Below, piece after piece: positions 50,430 through 59,726 of a stretch of DNA of 64,000 nucleotides (position 1 is its first letter; the number at the start of each line of letters is the position of its first letter). Source of the stretch: Streptomyces sp. Tu6071 (GTDB lineage: Bacteria; Actinomycetota; Actinomycetes; Streptomycetales; Streptomycetaceae); assembly GCF_000213055.1 (NCBI RefSeq), contig NZ_CM001165.1, positions 3,328,945 through 3,392,944 of the forward strand, in the 5' to 3' direction. A program made the translations under genes and the position numbers. Under the pieces are notes generated by a model, which worked only from the letters and a program-made list of their open reading frames with translations, had not been told where the DNA came from and searched no databases.

Positions 50430-52389
50430 CGCGGCGCTTTCTCGTACGGGGGGCGGGGGTGGACGCGTCGGTGGCGGGGGACGCGGCAGTGGAGGGGGAC
50501 TCGGGAGCCGAGGGGGACGCGGGGGCGGTCGCGTCGCGGACGGGTTCGCCCGCACGTGAGGTACGGCCGGACCGGCCACCTGAGGTACGGCCGGACCGGC
50601 CCGCGCGGCGACTCGCGAACCGGTGCGCGACGGTCTGGCGGAGCACCTCGGCGGCCGGGAGGCGCAGGGCGAGCGCGGTGCCGAGGGAGACGGTGAGGAG
50701 GGCGAGGGTCCCTGCCGTGAGCCCGGCGGCGGGGGCGGTGAGGCGCGCGGCGGCGAGGTGGGCCGCGAGGCAGCCGAGGGCGGCGGCGAGGACGAGTCCC
50801 GCGAGGTCGCGGGCGACGGCCCCGGTGCGGAGCGGCAGGGAGCGGCGCAGCGGCCCGGCGAGCATGAGGGCGGCGGTGGTGCTGATGCCGAGGGCGTTGG
50901 CGGCGGCGAGGCCGAGGACGCCGTGGCGCGGGGTGAGGAGGGCCGCGCCGAGGGCGGTGACGGTGAGCCCGGCGAGCATGGCGGCGGCCGGGTACCAGGT
51001 CCTGCGCGCGGCGGAGAAGTAGGAGCGGATGAGGGCGCCGACGAGTGTGTGGCCGAGGAGGCCGAGGGCGTAGACGCGCATGACGGCGGCGGTGGCCGCC
51101 GTGTCGGTGGCGGTGAAGGCCCCGCGCTGGAAGAGGAGTTCGACGATCTGTCCGGCGCAGGCGATGACGGCGGCGGCGCCGAGGAGGACGACGCACCCGG
51201 CGAGGGAGAGGTCGCGCTCGACGCGGCGGCGGGCGTCCTCGACGCGGCCTTCGGCGAGGGCCTTGGAGACGACGGGGAAGGTGACGGTCGCCAGCATGAG
51301 CGACATGACCATGGGGACCTGCGCGACCTTCTGCGCGTAGTTGAGGTGCGAGATCGCGCCCGGGGCGAGTTCCGAGCCGAACCAGCGCTCGACGAGCACC
51401 TGCGACTGCCGGAAGAGCGCGAAGCACAGGACGGGCCCGAGGAGCGCGGGGTCGAAGAGCCGCGTACGGGCCCTGGGAGCGTCCCCGTTCACGCCCCCGA
51501 TGACGCGCCGCGCGCGCAACTCCCGTACGAGGAAGGGCGCCTGTACGAGGACCATGAGCCCGCCACCGAGAGCGACGCCGAGCGCGGCGGCGCGCACGCC
51601 CCAGCCCGCCCAGGCGCCGACGAGCGCCATCGCGGCGATGATGCCGGTGTTGTAGGCGACGTAGATGGAGGCCGGGGAGAGGTAGCGGCGGTGCACGCGC
51701 AGGGCGGCGCCGCAGTACCCGGCGAGCCCGAAGCTGAGGGCGCAGGTCGCGGTGAGGCGCGTGCAGTCGACGGCGAGCTGACGGCGCGGCAGGCCCGGGG
51801 CGAGGGACTCGACGATCCAGGGGGCGCCCGCGACGAGGAGGAGCGCGACGAGCGAGAGGATCGCGCAGAACTTGGGGAGCGTGGCGCGCACGAGGGCGCG
51901 GACGGGGTCGGGTTCCCCGGCGCCGTTCGCGGCGCGCAGGGCGAGCGCGAGGGAGAAGGCGGGGACGAGCACGAGCGCGGTGCCGTCCTCGATGAGGAGC
52001 GTGGACGCGAACTCGGGGAGGGTCCAGGCGACGAGGAAGGCGTCGGTCTCCTGCCCGGCCCCGAAGAAGTGCGCGAGCGCCTGGTCGCGGACGAGCCCGA
52101 GGACGGACCCGGCGACGGTGAGCGCGGCGGTGATCCCGGCGGCCCGCGCGAGGAACCGGCCGGAGGGGTCCGGGCCTTCGGCACGGGGGGCGGGGAGGGC
52201 CTTGGCGGGGCCGGGGGTGCTCGCGGTCGGGACGGTCGTCGCGGCGCTCGCGGTCGCCGCCGCCTTCGCGGTCATCGCGGTCGTCGGGGTCGTCGCGGTC
52301 GTCGCGGTCGTCGCGGGTACGCCGGGTGCGGTGGATGCGGCGAGCGCGGTGGATGCGGCGGGCGCGGTGGGCGTGGGCCGGTGGCTCAT
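50419..52389 (-). CDS. MurJ/MviN-family lipid-linked oligosaccharide flippase
   Basis: Integral membrane protein of 656 aa. After a low-complexity Thr/Ala-rich head (to about residue 70) come about 14 membrane segments with the MOP-superfamily pattern AGSVLGLVRDQALAHFFGAGQETDAFLVAWTLPE in part and SHLNYAQKVAQVPMVM. The C-terminal 70 residues are Ser/Pro/Arg-rich. MurJ proper flips lipid II; the position between polymerase and deacetylase genes indicates that this paralogue moves the EPS repeat unit, in place of Wzx. ATG 52389 overlaps the ligase stop by 4 bp. Confidence 0.9.
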   Translation of the reverse strand: MSHRPTPTAPAASTALAASTAPGVPATTATTATTPTTAMTAKAAATASAATTVPTASTPGPAKALPAPRAEGPDPSGRFLARAAGITAALTVAGSVLGLVRDQALAHFFGAGQETDAFLVAWTLPEFASTLLIEDGTALVLVPAFSLALALRAANGAGEPDPVRALVRATLPKFCAILSLVALLLVAGAPWIVESLAPGLPRRQLAVDCTRLTATCALSFGLAGYCGAALRVHRRYLSPASIYVAYNTGIIAAMALVGAWAGWGVRAAALGVALGGGLMVLVQAPFLVRELRARRVIGGVNGDAPRARTRLFDPALLGPVLCFALFRQSQVLVERWFGSELAPGAISHLNYAQKVAQVPMVMSLMLATVTFPVVSKALAEGRVEDARRRVERDLSLAGCVVLLGAAAVIACAGQIVELLFQRGAFTATDTAATAAVMRVYALGLLGHTLVGALIRSYFSAARRTWYPAAAMLAGLTVTALGAALLTPRHGVLGLAAANALGISTTAALMLAGPLRRSLPLRTGAVARDLAGLVLAAALGCLAAHLAAARLTAPAAGLTAGTLALLTVSLGTALALRLPAAEVLRQTVAHRFASRRAGRSGRTSGGRSGRTSRAGEPVRDATAPASPSAPESPSTAASPATDASTPAPRTRKRRDAR

Positions 52390-54112
52390 GGGGTCCGCCT
52401 CTCGGAGGGCTGGGAGGCGGGCTGCCGGTGCGGCGCGGGGCAGGGTGTCGCGTACGGGACGGGCCGCCCCGGTGCCTCGTACGCCGCGGACCCGCCCGAC
52501 CCGTACGACCCGTCCCCCTCCGCCCCCGGCCGCTCCGCCCCGTACCGCGCCCCGAGTCCCCACCAGGCCGCGAGGCCGAGGGCGAGGGCGGTCATGACGG
52601 TGGCGGGGCCGCCGATGTCGGCGTAGGTGAAGTCGACGAGCTGCCAGACGAGGAGGCCGCAGGCGACGAGCCCGCAGTCGAGCGGGCGGCGGCGCCGGGC
52701 GCGGCGCCGGTGCGTCCCGGCGAGGCGGCGCACGCCCAGGACGAGGAGCGCGGCCCAGCTCCCGGCGAGGGCGGTGAGGCCGATGAGGCCCTGCTCGCCG
52801 AGGACGAGGAGGTACATGTTGTGCGGGGACAGGAGGGGCTGGACGCGGAAGTCCTGGCCCGCGCCCGCCGTGTCGCTGCCCGCCGAGAGAGCGAGCGAGG
52901 CGTGGCTGTCGCGGTGGGCGGGGAAGTTCTTCAACCCGACGCCGGTGACGGGGTGTTCGCGCCACATGTCGGCCGCCGCGGCCCACAGGGTGTAGCGGTC
53001 GGTGACGGACTGGTCGGGGGCGTCGGTGACCTTCGTGATGCTGCTGAGGCGTTCCTGCAGCATCGCGGAGCCGATGCCGAGGCCGCCGACGAGGACGACG
53101 GCGGCGGCGCTCGCGGCGGCGAGGACGGCGAGGGCGCGGCGCGGTCCGGCGGCGAGGAGCTGGAGGCCGAGGACGGCGGCGGTGGCGATCCAGGCGCCGC
53201 GGCTGAAGGAGAGCGCGAGGGGCACGAGGAGCGCCGCCGCGCAGAGGGCGGCGAGGGGCCGCTGGAGGCGCGGGGCCTCTCCGGTACGGGCGAGGGCGAG
53301 GCCGCTCGCGGCGACGAGCCCGTACGCGACGACGGTGGCCATGCCCATGACGTCGCCGGGCCCGAAGGTGCCGACGGCGCGGACGTCCTCGCCCATGTAG
53401 GAGGCGCCGGAGCCGGTGAGGTACTGGACGACGCCGACGCCGCCCTCCGCGAGGGCGAGGGCGACGAGTCCCCAGGCGAGGACGCGGACGTCGCGCGCGT
53501 CGCGGAGGGAGAGGAGGAGCGCGGCGGGGACGAGGACGAAGATCTGGAGGTAGCGGCCGAGCCCGGCGATCCCGGTCGCGGCGTCGGCGGCACCGAGGGC
53601 GGCGAGCGCGAGCGCGAGGACGGGGGCGCCGAGGACGAGGGCGGCGCGGGGGGTGAGGGCGGCGCGGAACCGGGTGGCCCCGCGCGCCCCACCGGCCTCG
53701 CGGCTCCCACCGGCCTCGCGGCTCCCACCGGTCTCACGGCTCCCCCCGGTCTCGCCCCCGCTCCCGCCTCTGTCTCCGCCCGCCCCGCTCTCGCCCCTCC
53801 CCGCGCTCCCCCGGCCTTCGCGCAGGAGCCGGAGCACGACGGTCAGGACGAGGACGGCCGAGGCCGCGTCGGCGGGCGTCGCGCCCTCGGCGCCGGGGCT
53901 CGCGGGGTAGGCGAGGAGGGCGAGAACGGCGAGCGCGGGGAGCAGGCGGCCGGGGACGTGGCGGCGCAGGCCGCGCGCGAGGACGGTGAGGGGGCGGGGC
54001 GGGCCGCCTCCCGCGCGGCGACGGGCGGCGCGGCGGGGACGGCGGCCTCGGTGGCGGGGACGGCGGCGTGCGTGGCGGGCTGCCCGGTCGCGTGGGTGGC
54101 TGCGTGGGTCAC
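52386..54112 (-). CDS. O-antigen ligase/polymerase-like protein, apparent frameshift
   Basis: Wzy/WaaL-type membrane protein; FSRGAWIATAAV and the large loop with MWREHPVTGVGLKNFP mark the family. The frame containing these (stop 52386) has no start codon upstream except GTG 53837, which falls inside a membrane helix. The GTG at 54112, four bases after the upstream stop, opens a different frame with a Thr/Ala-rich head like its neighbour's. Sequence between about 54015 and 53838 encodes RPLTVLARGLRR and then a membrane helix only in the downstream frame. One base appears to be missing in the C-rich run near 53985-54015. Corrected length is about 575 aa. It is either a sequencing error or a recent mutation. 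Confidence 0.8.
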
Positions 54113-54116
54113 GGGG

Positions 54117-55616
54117 TCAGCTCCCCGAGGGGCGGACGAGCGAGAGGGCGGTGCGCGCGAGAATCCGTACGTCGAGCCAGAACGACCAGTGGTCGACGTA
54201 GTAGTTGTCGTGCCGCGAGCGGTCCTCGATGGAGGTGTCCCCGCGCAGGCCGCTGATCTGCGCGAGCCCGGTGAGGCCCACGGGGGCGCGGTGCCGGTGC
54301 CGGTAGCCCGCGTACGTACGACCGAACTCGGCGACGAAGAAGGGGCGTTCGGGACGCGGGCCGACGAGGCTCATGTCGCCGCGCAGGATGTTCCACAGCT
54401 GCGGGAGTTCGTCGAGCGAGGACCGGCGCAGGAAGCGGCCGACGCGGCTCATGCGGTCGTCGTGGGCGACGTTCCAGCGGGTGGCGGCCTCGCGGTCGTC
54501 GCAGGGGCGCAGGCTGCGGAACTTCAGGAGCGTGAAGGGTTTCCCGTACTGCCCGACGCGTTCCTGCCGGAAGAGGACGCCGGGGCCGTCGCTGAGGCGG
54601 ACGGCGAGGGCGCAGGCGAGCAGGAGCGGTGAGAGGAGGACGAGGGCGGGGCCCGCGAGGGCGAGGTCGAGGGCGCGTTTGCCCGCGCCGGGGCGGCGGG
54701 GGCCGGGGGGTAGCGGGGTGAGCGGATAGCCGGCGAGGCCGGTCGTGCCGGGGGCGGCGCCGTGCCCCGGGCCGCGCGCGTCGAGGCGCCACAGGGCGCA
54801 GCCGTGGGCGCGCAGAAGCCGCAGGTAGGCGGCCGAGGGCTCCCCGACGCACAGCGCGAGCCGCACGTCGTGCTCGCCGAGGGCGCGCCGCACCTCATCG
54901 GCCGAGCCGAGCACGGGCACGTCCCCGGGCGTCCCGGCGCGCGGCCCGACGATCCCGACGGGCAGGACGACGGGCCGCTCGCACCGGCGCAGCACCGCGG
55001 CGACGGTGTGCGTGCGGGCGTCGCCGATGAGCAGCGCGGCGGCGGGCCGCGCACGCCGCCGCGCGCGCCGCCGCCCGTGCACGAGGCCGCGCCCGCTCGC
55101 GGCGACGAGGCTCTGCGCCGCCCACGCGGTGACCAGCGCGGAGAGCGGCAGCGCCGCCGCGGGCCGGACGGCGGCGAGCAGCGCGGCGGCGACGGCCCAG
55201 GCGAGGGCGGTACGGGCGCAGAGTGCCGGGACCTCGTCGAGCACCCCGGTCTCCGGGCCGGGCCGGTACAGCCCCGCGGAGCGCGCGGTGAGGGCGAGGA
55301 GCACCCCGGTGAGGACGCCCCACTCCCAGCCCCGGCCCACCCCGGCGACAAGGCCGCCCACGAGCACGCCGAGCAGGTCGGCGGTGACGAGGGCGAGGGA
55401 GGGGTGGGGGGCGCGGCGGGGGGTGAGGGCGACCGGCCCCGCCCCGCCCTGCGCCACGACCCGCTGATCGGCGCCCGGTGCGAGGCGCGGCGCCTCCGCC
55501 CGGACCCGCCGCTCCGTGCCGGGCGTCCCGCTGCCGGGCCCCGCCCCGTCCGGGGGCGGAAGTTCCCCGCGCAGAAGGTCGTTCTCCACGCGCACAAGGT
55601 CGTTCTCCACGCTCAC
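54117..55616 (-). CDS. Initiating sugar phosphotransferase (polyprenyl-phosphate glycosylphosphotransferase)
   Basis: Protein of 499 aa with four N-terminal membrane segments, a central nucleotide-binding-like region, then the bacterial sugar transferase domain: KRALDLALAGPALVLLSPLL, FRQERVGQYGKPFTLLKFRS, SSLDELPQLWNILRGDMSLV and GPRPERP. It starts the repeat unit by moving sugar-1-phosphate onto undecaprenyl phosphate. GTG 55616 overlaps the preceding GT4 stop by 4 bp. Its first codons contain a tandem 21-bp repeat (VENDLVR, VENDLLR). Confidence 0.93.
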   Translation of the reverse strand: MSVENDLVRVENDLLRGELPPPDGAGPGSGTPGTERRVRAEAPRLAPGADQRVVAQGGAGPVALTPRRAPHPSLALVTADLLGVLVGGLVAGVGRGWEWGVLTGVLLALTARSAGLYRPGPETGVLDEVPALCARTALAWAVAAALLAAVRPAAALPLSALVTAWAAQSLVAASGRGLVHGRRRARRRARPAAALLIGDARTHTVAAVLRRCERPVVLPVGIVGPRAGTPGDVPVLGSADEVRRALGEHDVRLALCVGEPSAAYLRLLRAHGCALWRLDARGPGHGAAPGTTGLAGYPLTPLPPGPRRPGAGKRALDLALAGPALVLLSPLLLACALAVRLSDGPGVLFRQERVGQYGKPFTLLKFRSLRPCDDREAATRWNVAHDDRMSRVGRFLRRSSLDELPQLWNILRGDMSLVGPRPERPFFVAEFGRTYAGYRHRHRAPVGLTGLAQISGLRGDTSIEDRSRHDNYYVDHWSFWLDVRILARTALSLVRPSGS

Positions 55617-56806
55617 GAGGTCATCGACTCCCTTGGGGGGCGGGTCCCGGCAGCCGTGCCGCGCGGTCCCGGAGGGGTGGTCCTGGGCGTCCGCGCGAGG
55701 AGGCCGCCGTAGAGCGCGGAGACGGCCCGCGCGGTGCGTCGTACGTCGTGATGGGCGCGCACGTGCGCGAGCCCGGCCGCGGCGAGTTCCGCGCGGAGTG
55801 CGGGCGTGCGCAGCAGGTGGGTGAGCGCGGCGGTGAGCGCGCCGGGCGCCTCGGGCGGTACGAGGCTGTACGCGAGCGCCGCGCGCGGCAGGCTCTCGCG
55901 GGCGCCACCGGTGTCCGTGAGGACGAGCGCGCGCCCGCAGGCCATCGCCTCCAGCGGCGCGAGCGCCATCCCCTCCCAGCGCGAGGGCAGGACGACGAGG
56001 TCGGCGGCCCGGTACCAGCGCGCGCAGTCCCGCGCGGCCCCGGCGAACTCCACTCCTGCACCGGCCTGTTGGCGAAGAGCCGCCTCGTCGGGCCCGTCAC
56101 CGACGAGGACGAGCCGCGCCCCCGGTACGGCCTCGCGCACGGCGGGCCAGGCGCGCAGCAGCACGTCCTGCCCCTTCTGGCGGCACAGCCGCCCCACGCA
56201 CACGACGAGCGGGGCGCCGTCCCCGTACGCGTACCGGCCGCCCTCGGGCCGGAAGGCGGTGAGGTCGACGCCGTTCGGCAGTACGGCGAACTCGCCTCGT
56301 ACGCCTGCCTGTTCACCGGTACGGCGTTCGGCCTCGCTGACGCAGAGGAGGCGGTCGGCCCAGCGGGCCCCGTACCGCTCCCAGTGCCGTGCGAAGGCGC
56401 CGACGGGGCCGCCCGCCGCCTCGAAGGACCAGGCGTGCGGCTGGAAGACAGTGGGCAGCGCCCCGCGCACCGCGAGCCGTGCGGCGAGACCGGCCTTCGC
56501 GCTGTGCAGGTGCAGGAGGTCGGGCCGCACGGCGTCGATCACCCTGCGCAGACCGGCCGTTTCGGCGCGCAGCGCGGGTCCGGGCGCGCGCCCCGCGTAC
56601 CACTCATGCACGAACGCGCCCTGACGGGCGGCCTGTTCGCCGAGCGTCCCGCCGGACGGGCAGGCGAGGTGGACGTCCAGGCCGTCCGCGCGCTGCGCGC
56701 GCACGAGGTCCGTGACGACGCGCGCGACGCCGCCCTCGACGGGCTGTGCGAGGTGCAGGACACGTGTCCGGGGCGGGAGTTCGCACTGTTCTGCTGACAC
56801 TGACAC
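55613..56806 (-). CDS. Glycosyltransferase family 4
   Basis: GT-B glycosyltransferase of 397 aa with VEGGVARVVTDLVRA near the N-terminus, VVCVGRLCRQKGQDVLLRAW in the linker and the EX7E motif EGMALAPLEAMACG. It adds a sugar to the growing lipid-linked unit. It starts at GTG 56806, with a second GTG at 56800 as an alternative. It is the second gene of the operon, 54 bp after the DUF3344 gene, and overlaps the phosphotransferase gene at its end. Confidence 0.92.
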   Translation of the reverse strand: MSVSAEQCELPPRTRVLHLAQPVEGGVARVVTDLVRAQRADGLDVHLACPSGGTLGEQAARQGAFVHEWYAGRAPGPALRAETAGLRRVIDAVRPDLLHLHSAKAGLAARLAVRGALPTVFQPHAWSFEAAGGPVGAFARHWERYGARWADRLLCVSEAERRTGEQAGVRGEFAVLPNGVDLTAFRPEGGRYAYGDGAPLVVCVGRLCRQKGQDVLLRAWPAVREAVPGARLVLVGDGPDEAALRQQAGAGVEFAGAARDCARWYRAADLVVLPSRWEGMALAPLEAMACGRALVLTDTGGARESLPRAALAYSLVPPEAPGALTAALTHLLRTPALRAELAAAGLAHVRAHHDVRRTARAVSALYGGLLARTPRTTPPGPRGTAAGTRPPRESMTS

Positions 56807-56860
56807 GCGCGCTGACCCAACTGTGCGAAGGACGGACGGGGGGACGGGGCGGAAATCGGG

Positions 56861-58225
56861 TCAGTCGCGCCGCCCGGCCGTTTCGGCACCGGCCCGCGTA
56901 CCGCCGCCCCCCGCGCCCCCGCGACCGGCCCGCACCTCGTCCGTCTCCGCCCAGAGCGCCCCGAGCCACACCGCGTCCCGCTGCGCCGAGACGTCGACGC
57001 GCAGCCCCGTGCCGCCGGGCCGCAGGGCCTTGCGCAGGTCGAGGACGTCGGAGTCGTAACCGAAGGTGTGTGGCGGAATTCCGCGCGAACTCTTGTTTCC
57101 GGAGGTCGAGTTGTCGCTGATGGTCGAGTTGAGGAGGTCGGCGGTCGGGTTGGCGGCGCCGCCGCCGAGCGGCACGGGCTTCGCCTCTCCGGTACGTACC
57201 GTGACGGCGTCCCCGTCGACGCCCCGGTCCCCGTCGTACGCGACGATCCCCATACGGCCCGAGGCCCCGGCCGGGACGTGATGGCCCGGCAGGTCGACGC
57301 GCAGCGTGCGGCGGTCGCGGTCACCGACATGAAGCGACTCGAAGCCGTCCCACAGGGCGAGCCGCCGCAGCGGCGCCCCCGGCTCCTCCCAGGCGGCGAC
57401 GAGCGTCCAGCCGCCCCAGCCGCCTGTCGCCGAGTGGCCCTTGGCGATGGGGAGTTGGGCCACGGTCCACTCGCCGGGGCCGCTCGCGCGCACGAGGTCG
57501 GTGACGTCGGCCGAGGCGTGCAGGGCCTCGGCGCCGCCCGCGACGCGGTGCCCGAGCGTCGTGTCGGCGCTGACCTTCCGGTAGGCGCCGCCGGGCTCCG
57601 CGACGAGGACGGTGCCCGCGTCCGCGAGCGGCTTCTGCTCACCGACGCGCAGATTGCCGCCCCAGTACAGGCGCGCGTAGCGGATGCGCGCGCCCTCGGG
57701 GAGGTCGAGGCGGGCGCGGGTGGAGTTGTAGGTGTTCGGGTCGTCGTCGCTGTCCGCGTAGGTCAGCGCGTAGTCACCGTTGTTGGGCGCGGTACGCCCC
57801 TTCGCCGCGCCCTCACCGCGCCGCGCGCCCGCGCACGCGGGCACCCCCTTGACGGCGGGCGCCTCGCAGACCACGGCCGACGCGGCGGCCCGCGCGAAGC
57901 CCCCGTGCAGGGTGGCGCTCCAGCGCGGCGCGAGGGGCAGCCGGGCGGCGGTACGGGGCGCGGACGAGGTGGCGGGGCGGGGCTCGGCGTGCGCGGCGCC
58001 GGTCGCCTGAGCGGGCTTCGCGTGCGCGCCGCCCCCGGTCGGTACGGACTCGGCCGGTGCGGCGCCCCCGGTCCGCGTCCCGCTCGCCGCCGGTGCGGCC
58101 CCCGCCGCTCCCCCGTCCCGCGCGGCGGCGCCCGCGAGGGGGCCCTGGGCGAGGGCGGCGAGGGCGAACAGTGCGCAGGCCGCACCACGGCGCACCACGG
58201 CGGACAGCGGAAGTCGGCTTCGCAT
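56861..58225 (-). CDS. Secreted DUF3344 protein
   Basis: Exported protein of 454 aa. Signal segment AACALFALAALAQGPLAGAA is followed by an Ala/Gly-rich stretch (residues 35-110) and a beta-rich DUF3344 domain: YARLYWGGNLRVG, ADVTDLVRASGPGEWTVAQLP, GGWTLVAAWEEPGAPLRRLALWDGF in part. DUF3344 often occurs in surface-adhesion-like proteins; its function is unknown. ATG 58225 (MRSRLPLSAVV) follows GGAGGGCC. It leads the EPS operon and may help hold or export the polymer. Unlike some relatives, no C-terminal anchor was seen. Confidence 0.85.
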   Translation of the reverse strand: MRSRLPLSAVVRRGAACALFALAALAQGPLAGAAARDGGAAGAAPAASGTRTGGAAPAESVPTGGGAHAKPAQATGAAHAEPRPATSSAPRTAARLPLAPRWSATLHGGFARAAASAVVCEAPAVKGVPACAGARRGEGAAKGRTAPNNGDYALTYADSDDDPNTYNSTRARLDLPEGARIRYARLYWGGNLRVGEQKPLADAGTVLVAEPGGAYRKVSADTTLGHRVAGGAEALHASADVTDLVRASGPGEWTVAQLPIAKGHSATGGWGGWTLVAAWEEPGAPLRRLALWDGFESLHVGDRDRRTLRVDLPGHHVPAGASGRMGIVAYDGDRGVDGDAVTVRTGEAKPVPLGGGAANPTADLLNSTISDNSTSGNKSSRGIPPHTFGYDSDVLDLRKALRPGGTGLRVDVSAQRDAVWLGALWAETDEVRAGRGGAGGGGTRAGAETAGRRD

Positions 58226-58698
58226 GACGGCCCTCCGAGGGCGGCGTATGGGGGCGGGACAGCCCGGACTTACAGCCCGGAAAGCGGACATTACGCCCAA
58301 CACGCCGTTGAATTGCACACTGCGGGCAAGTCATGACAACAAGGGCGGAACGTCGGGACTCTAACCCCAGCCTCCGGGAGAATCCGTCAGCATCGACGAA
58401 GCGGTTCGGGTGTACTTGTCAGATCGACTGCCGAACCCCCCGAACGGCCCACCCCGCACCCGCCCACCAGCGACGACTTCCCCGGCGGGCGATCACACAC
58501 AGTGATCGGAGGGCGCGCCCGGCGTGTTCCGCACCCCGGGGCGGGCGGCGTTTCACCTTTTCGGGGCACAACGCGCGACGCCCCGGCGCCGTTGTTGCAG
58601 ACGCCGGGTCAGCTCCCGGCGCCCCGGCCCGCCCCGCAGCCAGCGGCACCGGCCGGACCCCCGCACGATCCCTCGACACCCGTAAGGAGCGCTTCGCC
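58226..58698. other. Divergent 473-bp gap before the chaplin gene
   Basis: No gene seen. It holds the divergent promoters of the EPS operon and the chaplin gene. The stretch 58255-58425 is A+T-rich for this genome (TTGAATTGCACA, TCATGACAACAAGG), which fits a promoter zone. I could not assign a sigma factor site. Confidence 0.5.
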
Positions 58699-58938
58699 AT
58701 GTCGCGTACCGCCAGGGCCCTCGTCCTCTCCTCCGTCGCCGCCGCCGCGCTCGCCGGCTCGGCCGGTCTCGCCTCCGCCGACGCCGGCGCGCAGGGCGGC
58801 GCCGCCTTCTCGCCGGGCGTCCTCTCCGGCAACGCGGTGCAGATCCCGGTCCACGTGCCGGTGAACCTCTGCGGCAACACGATCAACGTCGTCGGCCTGC
58901 TCAACCCGGCCTTCGGCAACACCTGCGTGAACGCCTGA
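58699..58938 (+). CDS. chp: Short chaplin
   Basis: Secreted protein of 79 aa. Signal peptide MSRTARALVLSSVAAAALAG (cleavage near ASA) is followed by one chaplin domain with SPGVLSGNAVQIPVHVPVN, CGNTINVVGLLNPAFGN and CVNA. It is about 80% identical in the mature part to the chaplin at 37069, so it is another short, two-cysteine member. AAGGAG is nine bases before ATG 58699. It is well separated from the main chaplin/rodlin cluster, beside the EPS operon. Confidence 0.95.
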   Translation: MSRTARALVLSSVAAAALAGSAGLASADAGAQGGAAFSPGVLSGNAVQIPVHVPVNLCGNTINVVGLLNPAFGNTCVNA

Positions 58939-58948
58939 CGTTGTGGGA

Positions 58949-58973
58949 GGCCGCCCCCGGCCCGGGGGCGGCC
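58949..58973 (+). terminator. Terminator after the chaplin
   Basis: A perfect 11-bp stem (58949-58959 with 58963-58973) with a 3-base loop begins ten bases past the stop. Confidence 0.8.
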
Positions 58974-59086
58974 CTTCGCACAGGGGCTCGCCCACCAGCC
59001 CCTCCGGCCGCCGCGCGGCCGGGACCGGGGGCGGTGCCCCCGAGGCAGGCCCCGCCGAGCGCGTAACCCCCGAAGAGAGGATCACC

Positions 59087-59497
59087 ATGTCCGCCAGCAA
59101 GGCGAAGCACCGCAAGCCCCGCACCACTCCCTCCGCCGCCAGGGCCGCGGCCGTCGTCGTCGGCGGCCTCGCGGCGGCGACCGCGGCGGCTCCCGCCTTC
59201 GCCGCCCCCGCCGTGGACACCGCCGCCCTCACGCCGAGCAGCCTCAACGGCGGCTACTACGCCGCCGCGACGCAGCTCCAGGGCGCCGTGGACACCGTCG
59301 CGAACGACGCACTCGACCCCTCGAAGCCGGACTCGCTCGGCAAGACCGTCGACGCCATCGCCCGCGAGGCGAAGCCGCTCCTGCCGCAGCAGAAGCTCGA
59401 CCCGGCCTCGCTCGTACGCGACGGCTCCACGACCTCCGCCGCCACGGGCCTCCTCGGCGGCCTCCCCCTCGACAGCCTGGGCGGCCTGGGCGGCTGA
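59087..59497 (+). CDS. Small secreted hypothetical protein
   Basis: Protein of 136 aa with a signal segment (ARAAAVVVGGLAAATAAAPAFA) after a basic head MSASKAKHRKPRTTPS. The mature part is short: NGGYYAAATQLQGAVDTVANDALD, a charged helix, and a tail LLGGLPLDSLGGLGG. I do not recognise a family. Gly/Leu-rich tails of this style occur in small Streptomyces surface proteins. Its place after a chaplin gene fits an aerial-hypha surface role, but this is inference. AGAGAGG precedes ATG 59087. Confidence 0.75.
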   Translation: MSASKAKHRKPRTTPSAARAAAVVVGGLAAATAAAPAFAAPAVDTAALTPSSLNGGYYAAATQLQGAVDTVANDALDPSKPDSLGKTVDAIAREAKPLLPQQKLDPASLVRDGSTTSAATGLLGGLPLDSLGGLGG

Positions 59498-59726
59498 ACC
59501 GGCGTCCTCGGCTGAACCGGCCTCATGCCTGGACCGGCTCACCGCTGGACCGGCGTCCTCGGCTGGACCGGCCGTCAACCGCGCCGCCGCGTCGGCTGAA
59601 CCTGCTTCGTACGGGCGGAACGGCCGTGCGAACCCTCAAACCCTTTGGAGTGATGGCCGGTTCGGGCTCCCCCGGACAGGTGAAAGAGCGGGCGGTCGGC
59701 CGGGGCGGAGTCGCTAGGGTCCGGGG

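Noticed and set aside
47642..51427. Open minus-strand frame of 1261 codons
   Set aside because: Only 47642-48361 is a real gene; upstream of it the frame is an Arg/Pro/His-rich shadow of the GT4, deacetylase and flippase genes.
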